From positions 832,437 through 896,436 of the forward strand of contig MU271144.1 in the NCBI GenBank assembly GCA_021432605.1: a stretch of DNA of 64,000 nucleotides, written 5' to 3'. A program made the translations under genes and the position numbers. The first letter of the stretch is position 1, and each line of letters starts with the position of its first letter. The notes beneath the pieces were generated by a model. The model saw only the letters and a list, made by a program, of their open reading frames with translations, was not told the origin of the DNA and searched no databases. The DNA comes from Coniochaeta sp. PMI_546. Its lineage: Eukaryota; Ascomycota; Sordariomycetes; Coniochaetales; Coniochaetaceae. Positions 31,769 through 43,613 of this stretch are shown here, in pieces.

Positions 31769-33580
31769 TCAACATCCACCATACCGCACACCCCTCTTTC
31801 CCAGCTCCTTCCTACCAATGGCGTCTTCGGGCATAACCCAACCTCTTGCACGCTTGGCCTCCCGCTTCTCAGCCAACTGGGGTTGCGGCATCCAGTCATC
31901 GCGCGGTAGAGCCTTACGCCGCGTGCCCTCGGCAGGAGCGCCGATCTCGGCCTTCCAGTGTGCGTGGCCCATGGCCGGCTCGTCAGCGGCGAGCATGCAC
32001 AAGCCCCAAAGAGCAAGGCCGGCAGTAAGTGGTACCTGGTCGACGTTGCCTTCTGCTATGTTCTCGCTACCGCCAGCCGCGGCGAGCTGGACGCTACCAA
32101 CCTCCAGATAACCAAAGTGCGGCGTCTGCTCGGTGCCATTGCGGACAAAGACTAGCTCAATCTCAGTCATGATAAAGCCGTACCTGCAACCGTGCTCACG
32201 CATGGCGTGGTGCAGATGTGCCAGCCCACGCAGGTACTCCACACGCTTGATGTTCCCTTCGACGCGCATGCCCGTGTTGAAGCGGTCGAAGCTCTTGACG
32301 AGCCCGACGACGCGTGCGGTAGGCTTGCCCCCAAAAATGGCAGCTGCGGAGGCTGGCTCATCGGCCACATTAGCAACGAACATGCAATCCGTGGCCATGC
32401 CGCTGCTCGTTGGGTTGGTGGTCTTGGGAGGAACCGACAGCTGCAGGGGACGGGGAGTAGAGCAGGCCAAAGCCGCGTTTAGCTTGGGTAGGTAGTACGA
32501 CGCGTAGGTGGAATGAAGTGCCTGCTCGGTCTCGGGGTGCCGTACCGTTGTCGCCAGGGTGGGCAGCAGAGGGGTTGGCACAGCGCAAGACAGGATCGAG
32601 GTCGCGCCAGGGAGTGAGAGGATGCTTGAGGCACTGAACGAAGTCCAAGGTCTGACTTGACGAACGTCCCACCAGAAGTGCCTTGTGTGGGGATCGCGAA
32701 GCGGGAAGGATATGGTGCGGACTAGTGCCGGAGCCGGATTCGGCGAGCTCAGGTAGGACATCAGTGTCGTCATCGGAGTAGGTTCCGGAGATAACGAAGC
32801 ATGTGCAAGTGGTGAAGGGGCACGCGGTGCATAAGGCTGGTAAAGGTACGAGTCTGGTTGGGCAAGATGTGTCTGTGGCCGAGGCAGCCCGGCGTTTGAG
32901 GTGCCATCAACAGCAGGGACGTACGCGGGCATGTGGCGATATGTAGGAAACCCATACTTTTCGATGGTGGCATTTTCTATGCTACAGCTTGAAGCTCGAC
33001 GTGAGTGCGTGGCTGAAGCATCGGCGGTCGGAGCAAAGCTGACAGGCGAGCATAGGAGACTTGGACTACCGGTGCCCTCATCTGCGAAGGACAATGCCGA
33101 TGAGAAAGAGATGACCTCTGGGCTGGTATAGCTTCGATGGTGGCTGGGCCGGAAAACGGAGGCGGTCTTGGTAGATGGTGGAGCGGGGGATGTCCTCATG
33201 CGCTTCGGCGGCGGAGCTGCCACGGCTGAGGGGCTGATGGCCTGATCCTGGGTCCTGATCTTCGGGAGAAGAAGCGGGCCATGTGTGCGGATAGGTGATC
33301 GAGCAGGAGTTGTCCTCCTCGTGCTGGTTGTCAGGGAGTCGGAGGGCGACGACTCAAAGGAGTAGACGGATCCATGCGAACTGGAGCGAGCGTGGCCAGG
33401 ATTGTATGGAATCTCAAGAAGAGACGGATCAAAAGAAAAGCTCGGAGGGGTAGTAGGATCGCATGGGGGAAAGGCGAAGTCAAACGTGACATCTGCTGCC
33501 AGACTGAAAAGGCAATCGGGGTGTTAGTCCAAGGTCTAAATCAAGGACAGCAGGCCTCAACGAGCCACTTACGTGGACAT
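31769..33580 (-). CDS. conserved fungal protein of unknown function
   Basis: Two exons, 33580-33573 and 33503-31769 (580 residues). The large frame has no ATG at its true 5' end. A TTTTCAG acceptor at 33504, a CTAAC branch site and a GTAAGT donor at 33572 join it to an exon with only eight coding bases (ATG-TCC-AC). The N-terminal 250 residues are Ser/Pro/Thr rich and probably disordered (for example TFDFAFPPCDPTTPPSFSFD). A more ordered region starts at the aromatic HFWWDVRQVRPW motif (about residue 280) and runs through RPETEQ-like and FNTGMRVEGNIKRVEYLRGL stretches to a basic C-terminus (AEKREAKRARGWVMPEDAIG). I do not recognise a catalytic motif. Low-complexity N-terminus plus conserved C-terminal part suggests a regulatory protein, but this is inference. 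Confidence 0.75.
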
Positions 33581-36500
33581 ATCGACGACAGGTGCTGGGA
33601 GTGTCTGCTTAGACACGCTTCAGGCACTATTAGAAATTATGGTAGCAGGTAACCTTGGAGGAGACCTTGGAGGAAGTGGAGGCCCGCTCCACAGGTAGAT
33701 TGACAAAGAGTAATGTCGGTGAAGGTGAAGAGGCGGCGGCAACGAGGCCACGGGTGCCGTGAGGCAAAAGAGAAATTTATGGTCGAAAGATGACGACCTT
33801 GACCTCTCCAGAGAAGCCAAGTGTGTGGGATATGAACAGAGAGAGGATTGTATCGAAGGTGTTGAAGCAAACTTGGATGGGGGATGGAGGATGTGGGATG
33901 AGTGTTATTCTTATCCTTTTCTCGTAAGATGAGGTGGCCGGGCATCAGTAGGCCGGCCATGATGGAGCAATGCCCGGGACAAATGGATCAGTGGACGGAC
34001 AGATCGTGGAGCGATATTGGAGGGCGCGAATGCCTGGCGCTGGTCTGGCGACGATGGGAGCGCGCGAGATGCGGTATGCGGTAGGTAGTGGTAAGGGAAT
34101 GCGTGAACCGCGAAGACGTGGAGCGCGGATAGGACGACTGGGGTAAGGGTGGGAAAAGGCTCACTATTTCTTTCCTCCTTTGCCTCTTTTGGCCTAGGAC
34201 TACCTTAGGGCTGGGCCGAATCTCGTCTTGAGCTGCCAGCGGACTAGAATAAACCTGAAACGCGGAGACACACTGTCGCTCCCCGGAACCTGTGATGTAA
34301 CTAGACATGTACGTGTGTGGTGTACGACCGGGGACTGTGTCGGCCCACAAGCAGGGCAGCAGACCGCAGTCAAAGAGGCTGGCTAGCCCATGGAGACGGG
34401 TCCAAGTCGATGGACTCCAGTTGGCGGTCCCTGAGAGAGTAAGGTACATGTATAAAGGTATATACCCTGTGTACCAGGTATGCACCAAAATGTAGCAGGA
34501 GCAGGTACGTACTGTGAAAGGTACCTAAGTACCGTAACCGCCAGCGTCACAATTGCGGAAAGTGCGACCTTCGACCCTTGGAGGCCGTGCTTTCTGAGAT
34601 TGCCTTCAGTGCATACCGGTATGTGGTTTAGCCCAAGCTTGCGGTTGTTCGATACACCCCACTCTGACAAGTTCTCTTTCGACATATCCGGCAGTCAGTC
34701 TTTCATCCCACAGTTGAACTGATGAACCAAGCAGCCCTGGTTTTAGAAAGCAACCAGTTGATGCACGATCGAGGGTGTTGAGTGGACCTGGCCATATGCA
34801 GAGTCCAGGGCCCCCGCATGTGTTCAGTGACTCATCAGAGGACACATGGCATCGCGGTTCCTTCTTCTGCAGCTCTGGCTATTCAAATCGGACGCGTTGT
34901 GGTGGGGGGTCTGTCGCCATACATGACACGCCGCACGTGAAAAGGGACACGTCGTCACGGCTTTCCTTATTTTTCTTTCGACGACTTAACTGTAGACACG
35001 ACGACCAGCTCTGGGCGTGTCGAATGCCGCGCTACTGCTGTTGCGCGTTGCTATCATGCGATGTAATGCCGCCATCCATCCCACGCTGCTCTGGCTCCTC
35101 CGAATCAGATATTGTCTACGAAAACCCTCCACGCTTATCAGGCTCAATAGCACTCCGGGAACATGTTCCGGCTACGGTAAGTGCCTTAAGCCACCAGGAT
35201 GCAACAGGAGCGGGCAACACTGGACGGGTCCATTACATTGGGCATCTATGGAGACATTGTCGTTCGGTTTCTGTAACAATTCAGTCCACATCCGCACCAT
35301 GTCTGTACATATCCGTCTGTAGCTCTTTCACGAAGCACCCAACCCGGTCTTAGAGTGACCGTACTTTCCTCTCTCAGGGTCGTATTAGCATCGTGAGTGA
35401 AGAACAATATGCTATCTTGGCCGCTCCAATAAATTAACCTTTGCCTCGGATGGTCCCTTAGGCAAGGCAGTGGAATGTTCTGGAGGCGAGCGGCTAACTG
35501 AAATTGCCATGCCATAGTTGGGTACAGTATGTGACAGCGGAGGTCGGCGTCGGTCGGGCCACGATCGGCGGTTGGACCGGGACCGTAGGGGGACACAGAC
35601 GCCTGGACAGCCGCGGGCGCCTACAATTGCGAGATTGCTTCCATAGACTGGTGCCACAAGCAAAGACAGAGGGTACGGTGCTAGAGATCTTTTGCGAGGT
35701 CTGCCGGTCTGCGTGATAATCTCGGTAATTCCATTGGGGCGGCCTGGCGGTTGCTGAAATGAACTCGTTAGAGGCCCAACAGACGAGCCCACTTCCGGGA
35801 TGGTCGTCAGGGGTCGTCAGTTGCCGCGCGAGAGACAGCGGCTACAGTCATCTCAACCTGTCTGTGTCTGAAAATGGTACGTACCCAGGTACCCTTCCGT
35901 CTGAGACTTGCGCAGCCTAGCCAGTCCCTCAGGAGTGAAGGTTTTGATTGCCGGGCGCTTAACACGGCTGTTCCGAGTCCTTTCCCTTTCCAAGGAAATT
36001 CATCGCCATTCCTCTCGTCTTGGAGGCTGCAGAGGATGACTGCGGCAACTGGCACAACATCCACACGAACCCGGCGCCGATCTTTCAAGCGCGCTGGCGA
36101 CTGGCGACTTGACGCGGAAGTCTGTGCTCCTCGGTTGCACTTCCCGTGATTCGGCCATGCAGATCTCGGCTTTGGTTGGCTGCTGGGCACGCGCTCAAGC
36201 CCTTGTCGTTCTCCATACGGCGCGTCGAGGAATGGGGCCAATGAGGTGGCGGGTGTTTCGTGGAAACCGCAGGCCCGAGGACTCGTGGGTTTGGCCTCGA
36301 CGCTTTCGCATCGTGCTGTACTAGACCAACTCTGATCATGGACAAGCCGGCAAGAAGCTGCAGCCGGTGATTGTTCCATCGGATCACCTGTTTCAGGAAG
36401 ACCTCCAAATGACTCACTCTAGCCCTCTTAACGGTTCCACGCTGTTAGCTGTGTTGCGCAATCCGTATCGGTGTGCATGCGTTGATCCGCCGACAAGCCA

Positions 36501-36923
36501 AGATCACTTGCACATGGCCACCTTTTGAGAAGCGAGTTACTACTTTGGAGGGGGAGGGGGGGAGGTCAACGATCATGAATGCGCTTGTCGACTTGTACAA
36601 TCCTCGTCTAGTACACACAAGAGTCTTGTTTGCCCACATCTCAAAGCTTGGTAGCCTTCTGGCAAGCCCATGAGGGGCGAAGAACGGTCTCTAATTAGTG
36701 ATCAAATCAGGAGGAACAATGTCTAGAAGCATGTGTGACCCAGACCTAGGGTATTAGCTCCTCCCGATGCTCTCTGGTGGACCAAAGGTTTTTTGGGTCT
36801 TCTTCTTTAACTGACACAACGTCGAATTGGGCTGCGCGTTCCGGTCCCTCCGCGACTCCTGCTGCCCCTCTTCACCTAGGATCCCAAGCCGATGCGCCTC
36901 ACACCGCGTTTCGTTGGCTTGAA
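33581..36923. other. 3.3-kb gene-free region upstream of the unknown gene
   Basis: The longest gene-free stretch in the gene-rich part. It should hold the promoter and leader of the minus-strand gene at 33580. A purine-rich (+) stretch at about 33650-33900 is a CT-rich leader on the minus strand. An AGGTACCT palindrome is at 34519-34526 among several GGTAC variants. Frames at 34775-35353 (+) and 35807-36379 (-) are Arg/Ser-rich, overlap opposite-strand frames and have no domain. Confidence 0.45.
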
Positions 36924-39900
36924 TTATGAGGTCGGCGGCGGGACTGATGAACCAGACGTCAGATCGGCCAAGTGCGTCACAGCCGCACCTGTCCTCTCGC
37001 CATGTGCCTGGCCTGAATGTCTATCCTTCTGCTCCTGCAACCTGCCCACCTTCCTAAGTGCCCTTTGCATACCCTCCAGCCGCGTTCTTTCCGCGACAAG
37101 CATGCCCCTCGCCAGATCGGCGATCGCCTTGCGTCCAATCCGTTCGTGCATGTCTCTCCATCCAGCCAACTCTCCAGCCACGGTTTGTTGTGTATACCTC
37201 AATTCTTTTGCGAGGTTCAGAGCATCTGCCTCGTTGCGCCGGGCCTTCTCCTCGCGCTCCTCGTTCAACCGCTGCCGTGCATCGTCCAAGAGCCCGAGTG
37301 GCCAGCGGCTCGCACGACTCATAGAGCTGTAGCTTCGCTCGACCTCGCGACGGGCTGTTGCAATCCCCGTGATCAGCTGCGCCGGCCGCGCTAGTGCTTT
37401 GAGGATGGAGTCGATGATGGTGTTGAGCGCCACGAATGTGGCGTGAAACATGACCAAAGGAGACGATGATGTCTGCGCAAGCGTGCGAACATACGACTCC
37501 AAGGCCGCTATGTGTGGTGGGTTCAGGAATGTCAGCGTGGCTGTGGCGCTTGCGAGCTGTTGTGCAGCCTCGTGCAAATCTGATTTATTGTAAGCAAAAT
37601 ACGTTTCATGGAGCGAGCATGGAATCAAGATGCATACCGGAGGCCGCATTGTTGATCGCCGCTGTCCTCCTCGCCACACTTCTTGTTGAGAAATGCACGC
37701 TGCGGACCATCTCGCGAGCGTGATCAACAAACTGCTCAACTTCCCAGGCCTCCTCCAGCGGCTCCATCTCGTCGCGCACCTTCTCGGCTCGGGTTTCGGC
37801 CTTCAGCTTGCTCCGCTGCTCCATCATGTCCGGCTGGAGATCAGGTACAAGGATGAATTCCCACAGCATCTCGTGCGTGGAGAAAGTCGGGTGAGCAATA
37901 AGGATTCGAAGGAACCAATCGATACGGTGTTGGAGGTCACGGAGCGTGGCTCTGCTGGGTTTGGATGGTATTTGAGTTGGCGCGCGGAGATTAGCTAAAG
38001 AAGGTATCCAAGACGCCGGGTTCTCCATTCCCAGCAACTTGGCCAGACGTTCGAAATCCTCCAAAGATCGCCGACAGGTAGTGACGGCATAGCTATGCTG
38101 GTCGACTGGCGCTCCGGACTTTAGCACAAAGCGGATAGTAGAGTCTTCGACAAAGTACGACCGAACAACACCGGTAGTGCGTGAATCGGGTCCTGGGGCT
38201 AAGTTAAAGAGGGCGAGGTCATCAATCTTATTGCGAACGTCGTCATCTTTGGCCAGTTCCACTGCTGTTAGACCCCGCAGTTCCTTAGCTGCCGTGTCAA
38301 CGCGAGGGTCACTGTATAATGCCCGGACCATGTCAAACCGGCCGTACTTGCTGGCCACCATCAAGGGAGTGAAATGTTTCTCGTTTGTCGCATTGACATC
38401 CACGTCGCAGTTCCGCAAAATGTGAACGGCAAGCTCAGCATCGTTCACGATGTGTAGGAGGGTATTTCCTTTCCCGTCAACGTGGTCGTCGAGGTGCAGG
38501 GGTCCACCATCTTCTTGAGTTTCCGTTGCCGCATCAAGCGCTCTCTTTACCATGTCATGATATATTGCATGATCGTATGACCGGCAGAGAGCAAATAACG
38601 GGGTCTGTCCATTCTTATCCTTCTGTCGCCAAGGCAGCAGTGCCCCAATGGTCCCGATAAGAAAAGGCGCATGGAAGAGGTAATGAGCAGCGCTTCTTCC
38701 CCGAATGTCTTGAATAGCGAGATACTGACATAGCCTGTCATGGGGAACAAGGCTGAGCAGATAGTCTAGCAGGATATTAATGTTCTCAGCAAAGCCAAGC
38801 TGGACAGCGGCACTCAGAAGTGTGGTGTCCTCGTTGGTCTTGTCCTCCATCAAGACATCCGGCGGGTAATAGTGTGTGAGTGACAACACATACCTCAAGG
38901 CTCCAGGGTTCCGGCTTTGAATGGTCATCATGGGCACCGACTGCCCCAGAGAGTCCTGTGTCTGTGCGAGGCGCTCGGTCGACGTGTCGCCTTCAAATGC
39001 ACTGGTAAAGGTACCAATGCTTGTTGCCCTAGAACGGAACGATATCTCCGAACCGCTGGACATGCTCCGAGTGTCCAGCGCCACTCTCTTCACAATCCTG
39101 CGAGGTGGTGATTCCGGGTTGTACTCAGGTTCTTCCCAGTGCTGCTGTTGGAAGGGAAAGACGTGGCTTAGACCGGAACCGAGCGAAAATCTCTCGGATG
39201 TTGTAAAGCTAGAAGATGAGCGTCGCGAGCTCCCTTTCGTGAAGCTCCATCCACTAGAGCATTGCCGACGGCTCGAGGAGCCAGACGTAAAGGCCACGTC
39301 GTAGTCCTCCACTGCTTGGTCTGTATCGGGTTCCATGAGCTTTCTTAACTCTGCAACGTCCCCCTTCGCCGCAGCATCCCACAACGCCCTGTTGCGACGA
39401 CTGGCCCTTCGAAGGCCGCTAGAATCACGACTGAGGTATGAGATCACAGCCTCGAAGGTACTCAAGGCGTACCCCATCTCACCACTTTCAACGTCGTCGA
39501 TGAAGATAAAATGCCGAACATAAGCAAACCGTGCCTGGAGATGTTTCGTCTGAGCTTTGATGACGACATATAGGAGGAGAGCGACTAGAGTGTCGGCGTT
39601 GATAGTGAGGGCAGGCTTTTCAGATCGAGCTGCTGACACCATGGCATCTTCACTGGGTGCCTCGGGCAGCAGGGTGACGGCCTTGGTCGTCTGGAGAAGA
39701 ACATCCATGGTCTCCTGGGGACTCATCGCATTGCTCAATTTTCGAAATATGTCAACAGCACCTCCCAGTCGTTTAATAAGGTCACGCTTAGCGACCCAGC
39801 CACCACTAAGGGTGATTCCAAGCTGCGAGATATCGATGTACTCCATCTGGCGGATCTTTGCCTCCAGCTCGAGATCATCCTGTCGTTTCAGGGCACTTAG

Positions 39901-40996
39901 TCTCGCAAAGAGTAGGTGGTGGAGATTCTCCGTTACATAACGCTCAATCAACTTCTCAACCACAGGTCCAGTGAGATCAGTCGTGGCCCCGAGGAGAGAC
40001 AGCTGTGCTTTGTCGACGCCTTGGAAGAGATCGATGGCAGCTGTAACGGCGGTCTCGAGAGCTACTCTCATAGTATCTTCGGCGTCTTCAGCATAGAAAT
40101 CTACCATCAAATCATCCGCACTCATGGCACTCGTGGTTCCGTTGGCTCTTTTGGACGGGCTGTTTGACCTAGCCCGCTTCATGGCAGCCATTATGGGCCC
40201 GTCCGGTTCTGGATCCGGTATGTTATTTGCGGACGGGGGCGGTGGTAGAGGACGGTCTAAAACTGTCCGGAACTCGCGAAATAGCTTGTCCAGTCCACCC
40301 TGCATCTGCCTGGCAATAGCCGGGAAATGGTTGAGAAGTTCATGGAAGCTCTTGATATCCTTTTTCCGAAGACCAGCGGTGGTCGAAGCGGAGCTGGCGG
40401 AGACCGAAACAGGAATCCCCGGTGCATTGACAGGCCCAGACGGCGGCGGCAAAATGGCTGGGGTGATCTTGCCTTCATCCCATGATCCCATCAATGGCTG
40501 CGAAATATAGTATATCAAGTAGGGCCTCGAATCCAAGCTATCAGCATACCATATAGTATCATACAATAGGCTTGCGTGGGTAAGAGTCTTGAACCCTGGA
40601 TAGGAGACGAGCGTTAGCATTTTGTATCAAGGCGGCGAGGGCTCTCGGATCCACAACCATACCCTTATTACTGTAAACAAGATTATCTTTTATGACAATG
40701 TTCCTGCCATTGACTGTAGTGTATACTTTGGCCTTGCCTCTCATTTCGCGGAGGTTCTGGCCACCCTCCTTCCCAGCAGCGCCTGGCGCTTTTGGGGTCG
40801 TGAAGCGCAGGACATGGCTTCCAAGGAACTCGTCAGACCCAACAGTGTCGGACAACGGGGCACCGGTCTCGGCGTCGCGGGCAGTAAGAAGAACGGATGT
40901 GAGAGGGACGAGTAGAATGTGCTGGCGGACGGGGACGCACTGGGCGGCGAGGGGGCTCTTGGAGAAGGCACTCAGAAATGGATTTAGAGGTTGCAT
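36924..40996 (-). CDS. VRL1: VPS9/ankyrin/PX-type protein, Vrl1 (VARP-like)
   Basis: Three exons: 40996-40663, 40595-37638 and 37579-36924 (1315 residues). The introns are 67 nt (GTATGG, GCTAACG branch, CCAG) and 58 nt (GTATGC...TCAG). The N-terminal region (MQPLNPFLSAFSKSPLAAQC) is the type found in Vrl1-like proteins. A VPS9-like Rab5-GEF region lies at about 390-500 (DTLVALLLYVVIKAQTKHLQ, then GYALSTFEAVISYL). Ankyrin repeats follow (GNTLLHIVNDAELAVHILR, FTPLMVASKYGRFDMVRAL), then a PX-like domain (STIRFVLKSGAPVDQHSYAV, RRSLEDFERLAKLLG). The C-terminus is a long helical, coiled-coil or BAR-like stretch that includes all of exon 3. Yeast Vrl1 forms the VINE sorting-nexin complex and its VPS9 domain acts on endosomal Rab5 GTPases. 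The symbol is by domain architecture, not alignment. Confidence 0.82.
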
Positions 40997-41834
40997 TCAT
41001 TCGACTTTCAGCGCCGTAGCTCCTGTCGATAGCTGGTACTTTAAGTTGTCGTGGTGTCGACATGAGCATTTGGACTCGAAAGGGGTCGAGGAAGTTCAGA
41101 GGTCGGCAGCGAGGTGGAAAGTCTCAACAACCAAGCCATAAACCATCTAACATCGAAGCTGAACGCGGCTGCCTCGCGCTGGGAAATCGTAAAGCTGATG
41201 GGCCACAAATGCTTTGGCTCAACCGCTCAGGTATGGGATAAATAGAAGAGGGCCTCGGAGAAAGAAAAGAGAGGATGAATATTTGCGCATGAGGCCAGTT
41301 ACAGTCGCGACGTCAGTTCCCGGGGGACAAATTATCGCATGTGCTTCTGAGTTGCGGGTTTGCTGGTGGTACCTGACAACCCGGAACTTGGCGTCATCTC
41401 CGGTACGTAACCATGAGGTACCTCAGGTACTTGCACAGACCCGGTACACCAAGCATGGGTGGGGCTAAAGCGCGGACAACCGATGTCTGAACTGCATTCC
41501 ACCCAGAGGCTAAGCTAGGAGGACACGCAAGTACCGGCGATATTTGCAAACCAGCGAGCAACCTCCCCAGAACTGTGAAATAATAGACTTTGAATGTAAC
41601 CTGCCTTGGTAAGGTACCAAGCCAGGACCGGCGACGAAACAAACAATTCAATCACCTCCTATACACCGGCCGTTGAACCCCAACTCCAAAGTGGTATCAC
41701 CCTTGCTTACCCTGATAATAGGCAGAAAGCTGCAAAAAATAAACCCATAATGCTGTGCTACACCCGAGATTCAACGCACCAGAGGACCTGAGTTCCATCT
41801 TGTAGTCGTAACCAGCAGTTGCGCCTGCTCGCTA
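40997..41834. other. intergenic region, no gene seen
   Basis: Promoter side of the Vrl1-like gene and 3' flank of the PPPDE gene. An AGGTACCT palindrome is at 41416-41423 among further GGTAC variants (41401, 41425, 41610). Confidence 0.5.
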
Positions 41835-42667
41835 TCATCGCGCCGGTGGCGCCCGCTCAGAAGCTGGCAGGTTTCTTCCTCCGCTGTCCCGCACAGGTGC
41901 TCTAGCTTTTCCCTTCCCGCTACCTCCTCTGCGACGTTCACCTTCGCTGTCCCAGTCAGTCTCGCTGCCTGTTGGACTGTCTTCCGCCTGCTCATGACCG
42001 ACCAGCCGAGGCCCCTCTGAAGATGACCTCAGCATCCGGCTCCTCTCATCTGTGCGCTCGTCCTCCTCGTCCAGGAGTTCACCGTCGGCCGTGTCGAAGT
42101 CTGGCGGTTCGATCCACTCGCGCGGGACAACACAAGGGAATGCGACACCTATGCTTGCCGCCCTATTAAGCCAGCCTGGGCCGGCCCGCCCTGTCAGTCT
42201 CTGGCACAGGTACGCCGTAAAGTGATTGCAGTTCTTGGTGAGCAGGTTGTATGCCGTGCCCTGGAACTCCTCCGAGACTTCCTTGATGATACTATCGATC
42301 TCGGTTGGTGAAGCAAGAGTGAAACCGTGCAGGATCTCGCACTTGAACGTCCCTCCCGGAGGTTGTGTCTTCGGCTTCGTCCAATAGACGCCGGTAACAC
42401 CAGGCCTGTCGTGGCCACCGTATGCGTACTCTTTATCGTTGATGACGACACCGGAGTGTAGGAGAGATGTCCCAAGGAACCATAGCGCCGAGGAGAGTTT
42501 TCCAGGCTATCCCAAAGTCAGCCAAAAAAGTACGGTTCGGTGTTTTGAAAACATGGGCCGACACTTACAGGTAGGAGGTCGTACGCATTGATTAGAATCT
42601 CGGTTTTCTGAAGGGACAAGGTGGACCGGTGGGATCGTGTCCTCTGCGACGATTTCCGCGGCGGCAT
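41835..42667 (-). CDS. PPPDE/DeSI-type thiol peptidase
   Basis: Two exons, 42667-42569 and 42506-41835 (256 residues), with a 62-nt intron (GTAAGT, CTGAC branch, ATAG). The splice turns INAYDLLP into PGKLSSALWFLGTSLLHSGVV, the N-terminal half of the permuted papain-fold PPPDE domain. The expected His is H50 in LLHSGVV, followed by the YAYGGH element (H65). The catalytic Cys is C126 in LLTKNCNHFT, the conserved NCNHF motif. The family includes deSUMOylating isopeptidases (DeSI) and deubiquitinating enzymes. The C-terminal 80 residues are acidic and Ser/Arg rich and probably disordered. Almost all Met codons lie in other frames, so the domain is easily missed without splicing. Confidence 0.88.
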
Positions 42668-43613
42668 GGCGGTACTGCGATATATCGGCGCGGTTGATGG
42701 TATGTTACAACAGTATGCCGGTGCGATTGCGTCCTTGCGTGCGCAGTGATAAGCTACATCAGTCGTCCAGGGAGTACGTCGAATAAATCCGAGGCTATCG
42801 TCACTTGCTGCGCAGATGTGTGGTGTTACGGTGTTATTCACGAAAGGTAGGTATAGAATTCGCTGCAAGTGAGCATAAGGTGCTATCTTTCATGACATTT
42901 TGCGCTCGTGTATTCGGTTGGCGCCACTACACGTAGGCTGCAGGCACCTCAATCGGGCCGCTACGGAAGGAGAGGAAATGATATCGATTCGCCTGCGAGA
43001 GCCGCTCAGGAAAGGTAAGTAACGAAGGCGAAGGCGCTGATCGAGGACTCGGGCACTTTACACAGTAAGGTCAATTAGATATGGTAGGCTGCAAATCCGG
43101 ACGGCCGACACCTCCAAAGCCCAACCTTGAACAAGAAGACGTCAGATCGGGACATTGATATCCCATCTTCCGGGCGCCCCGCATGGTCCCACAGCTGAGT
43201 CTCCGTGGCAGGGGAGATGATAGATTCCAAATTGCTCCTGCAGTAAAGGTCAGTAAGTTTATTAGTCCCCAACCCAAGCTTCTGCCCTCAACGTCCACAT
43301 TGTGAGAATTTTTGCCCAAGCCCAGTCTCAATCTAAAAAGCTGTCGCAACAAAACCCAGCACATCAATTACATTCCCTGGTCGCAGTAAAAATTGCGCAT
43401 CTGGCAGAGTCTATACCTTTTCCGTGCAGTGTGCGAAGCTGGCAACTGCCAGTTTGAATCGCTACCACGTCACTCTCCTTCCGTTGCCTTACTCCTTTCG
43501 CTTCTCTCTCCCCTCTTTCATCTGCCGCAGCTAGCTCTGCCTTTTCGCCCTTCCGCGTGCTTGACAGCACATTCACCTACATCTCTATTCGGACATACGC
43601 CAAGCGTAACAAG
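42668..43613. promoter_or_regulatory. divergent intergenic region with pyrimidine-rich OLA1 leader
   Basis: Contains the promoters of the PPPDE gene (-) and OLA1 (+). A strongly pyrimidine-rich tract at about 43470-43560 (CTCTCTCCCCTCTTTC type) lies just before the OLA1 start, as is common at strongly expressed fungal genes. No further gene. Confidence 0.5.

Noticed and set aside
34775-35353. 192-residue plus-strand frame
   Set aside because: Cys/Ser/Arg-rich composition with no recognisable motif; probably a chance frame in GC-moderate intergenic DNA.
35807-36417. 190- and 110-residue minus-strand open frames
   Set aside because: They overlap other frames on both strands, have no domain, no splice context and a composition unlike the neighbouring genes.
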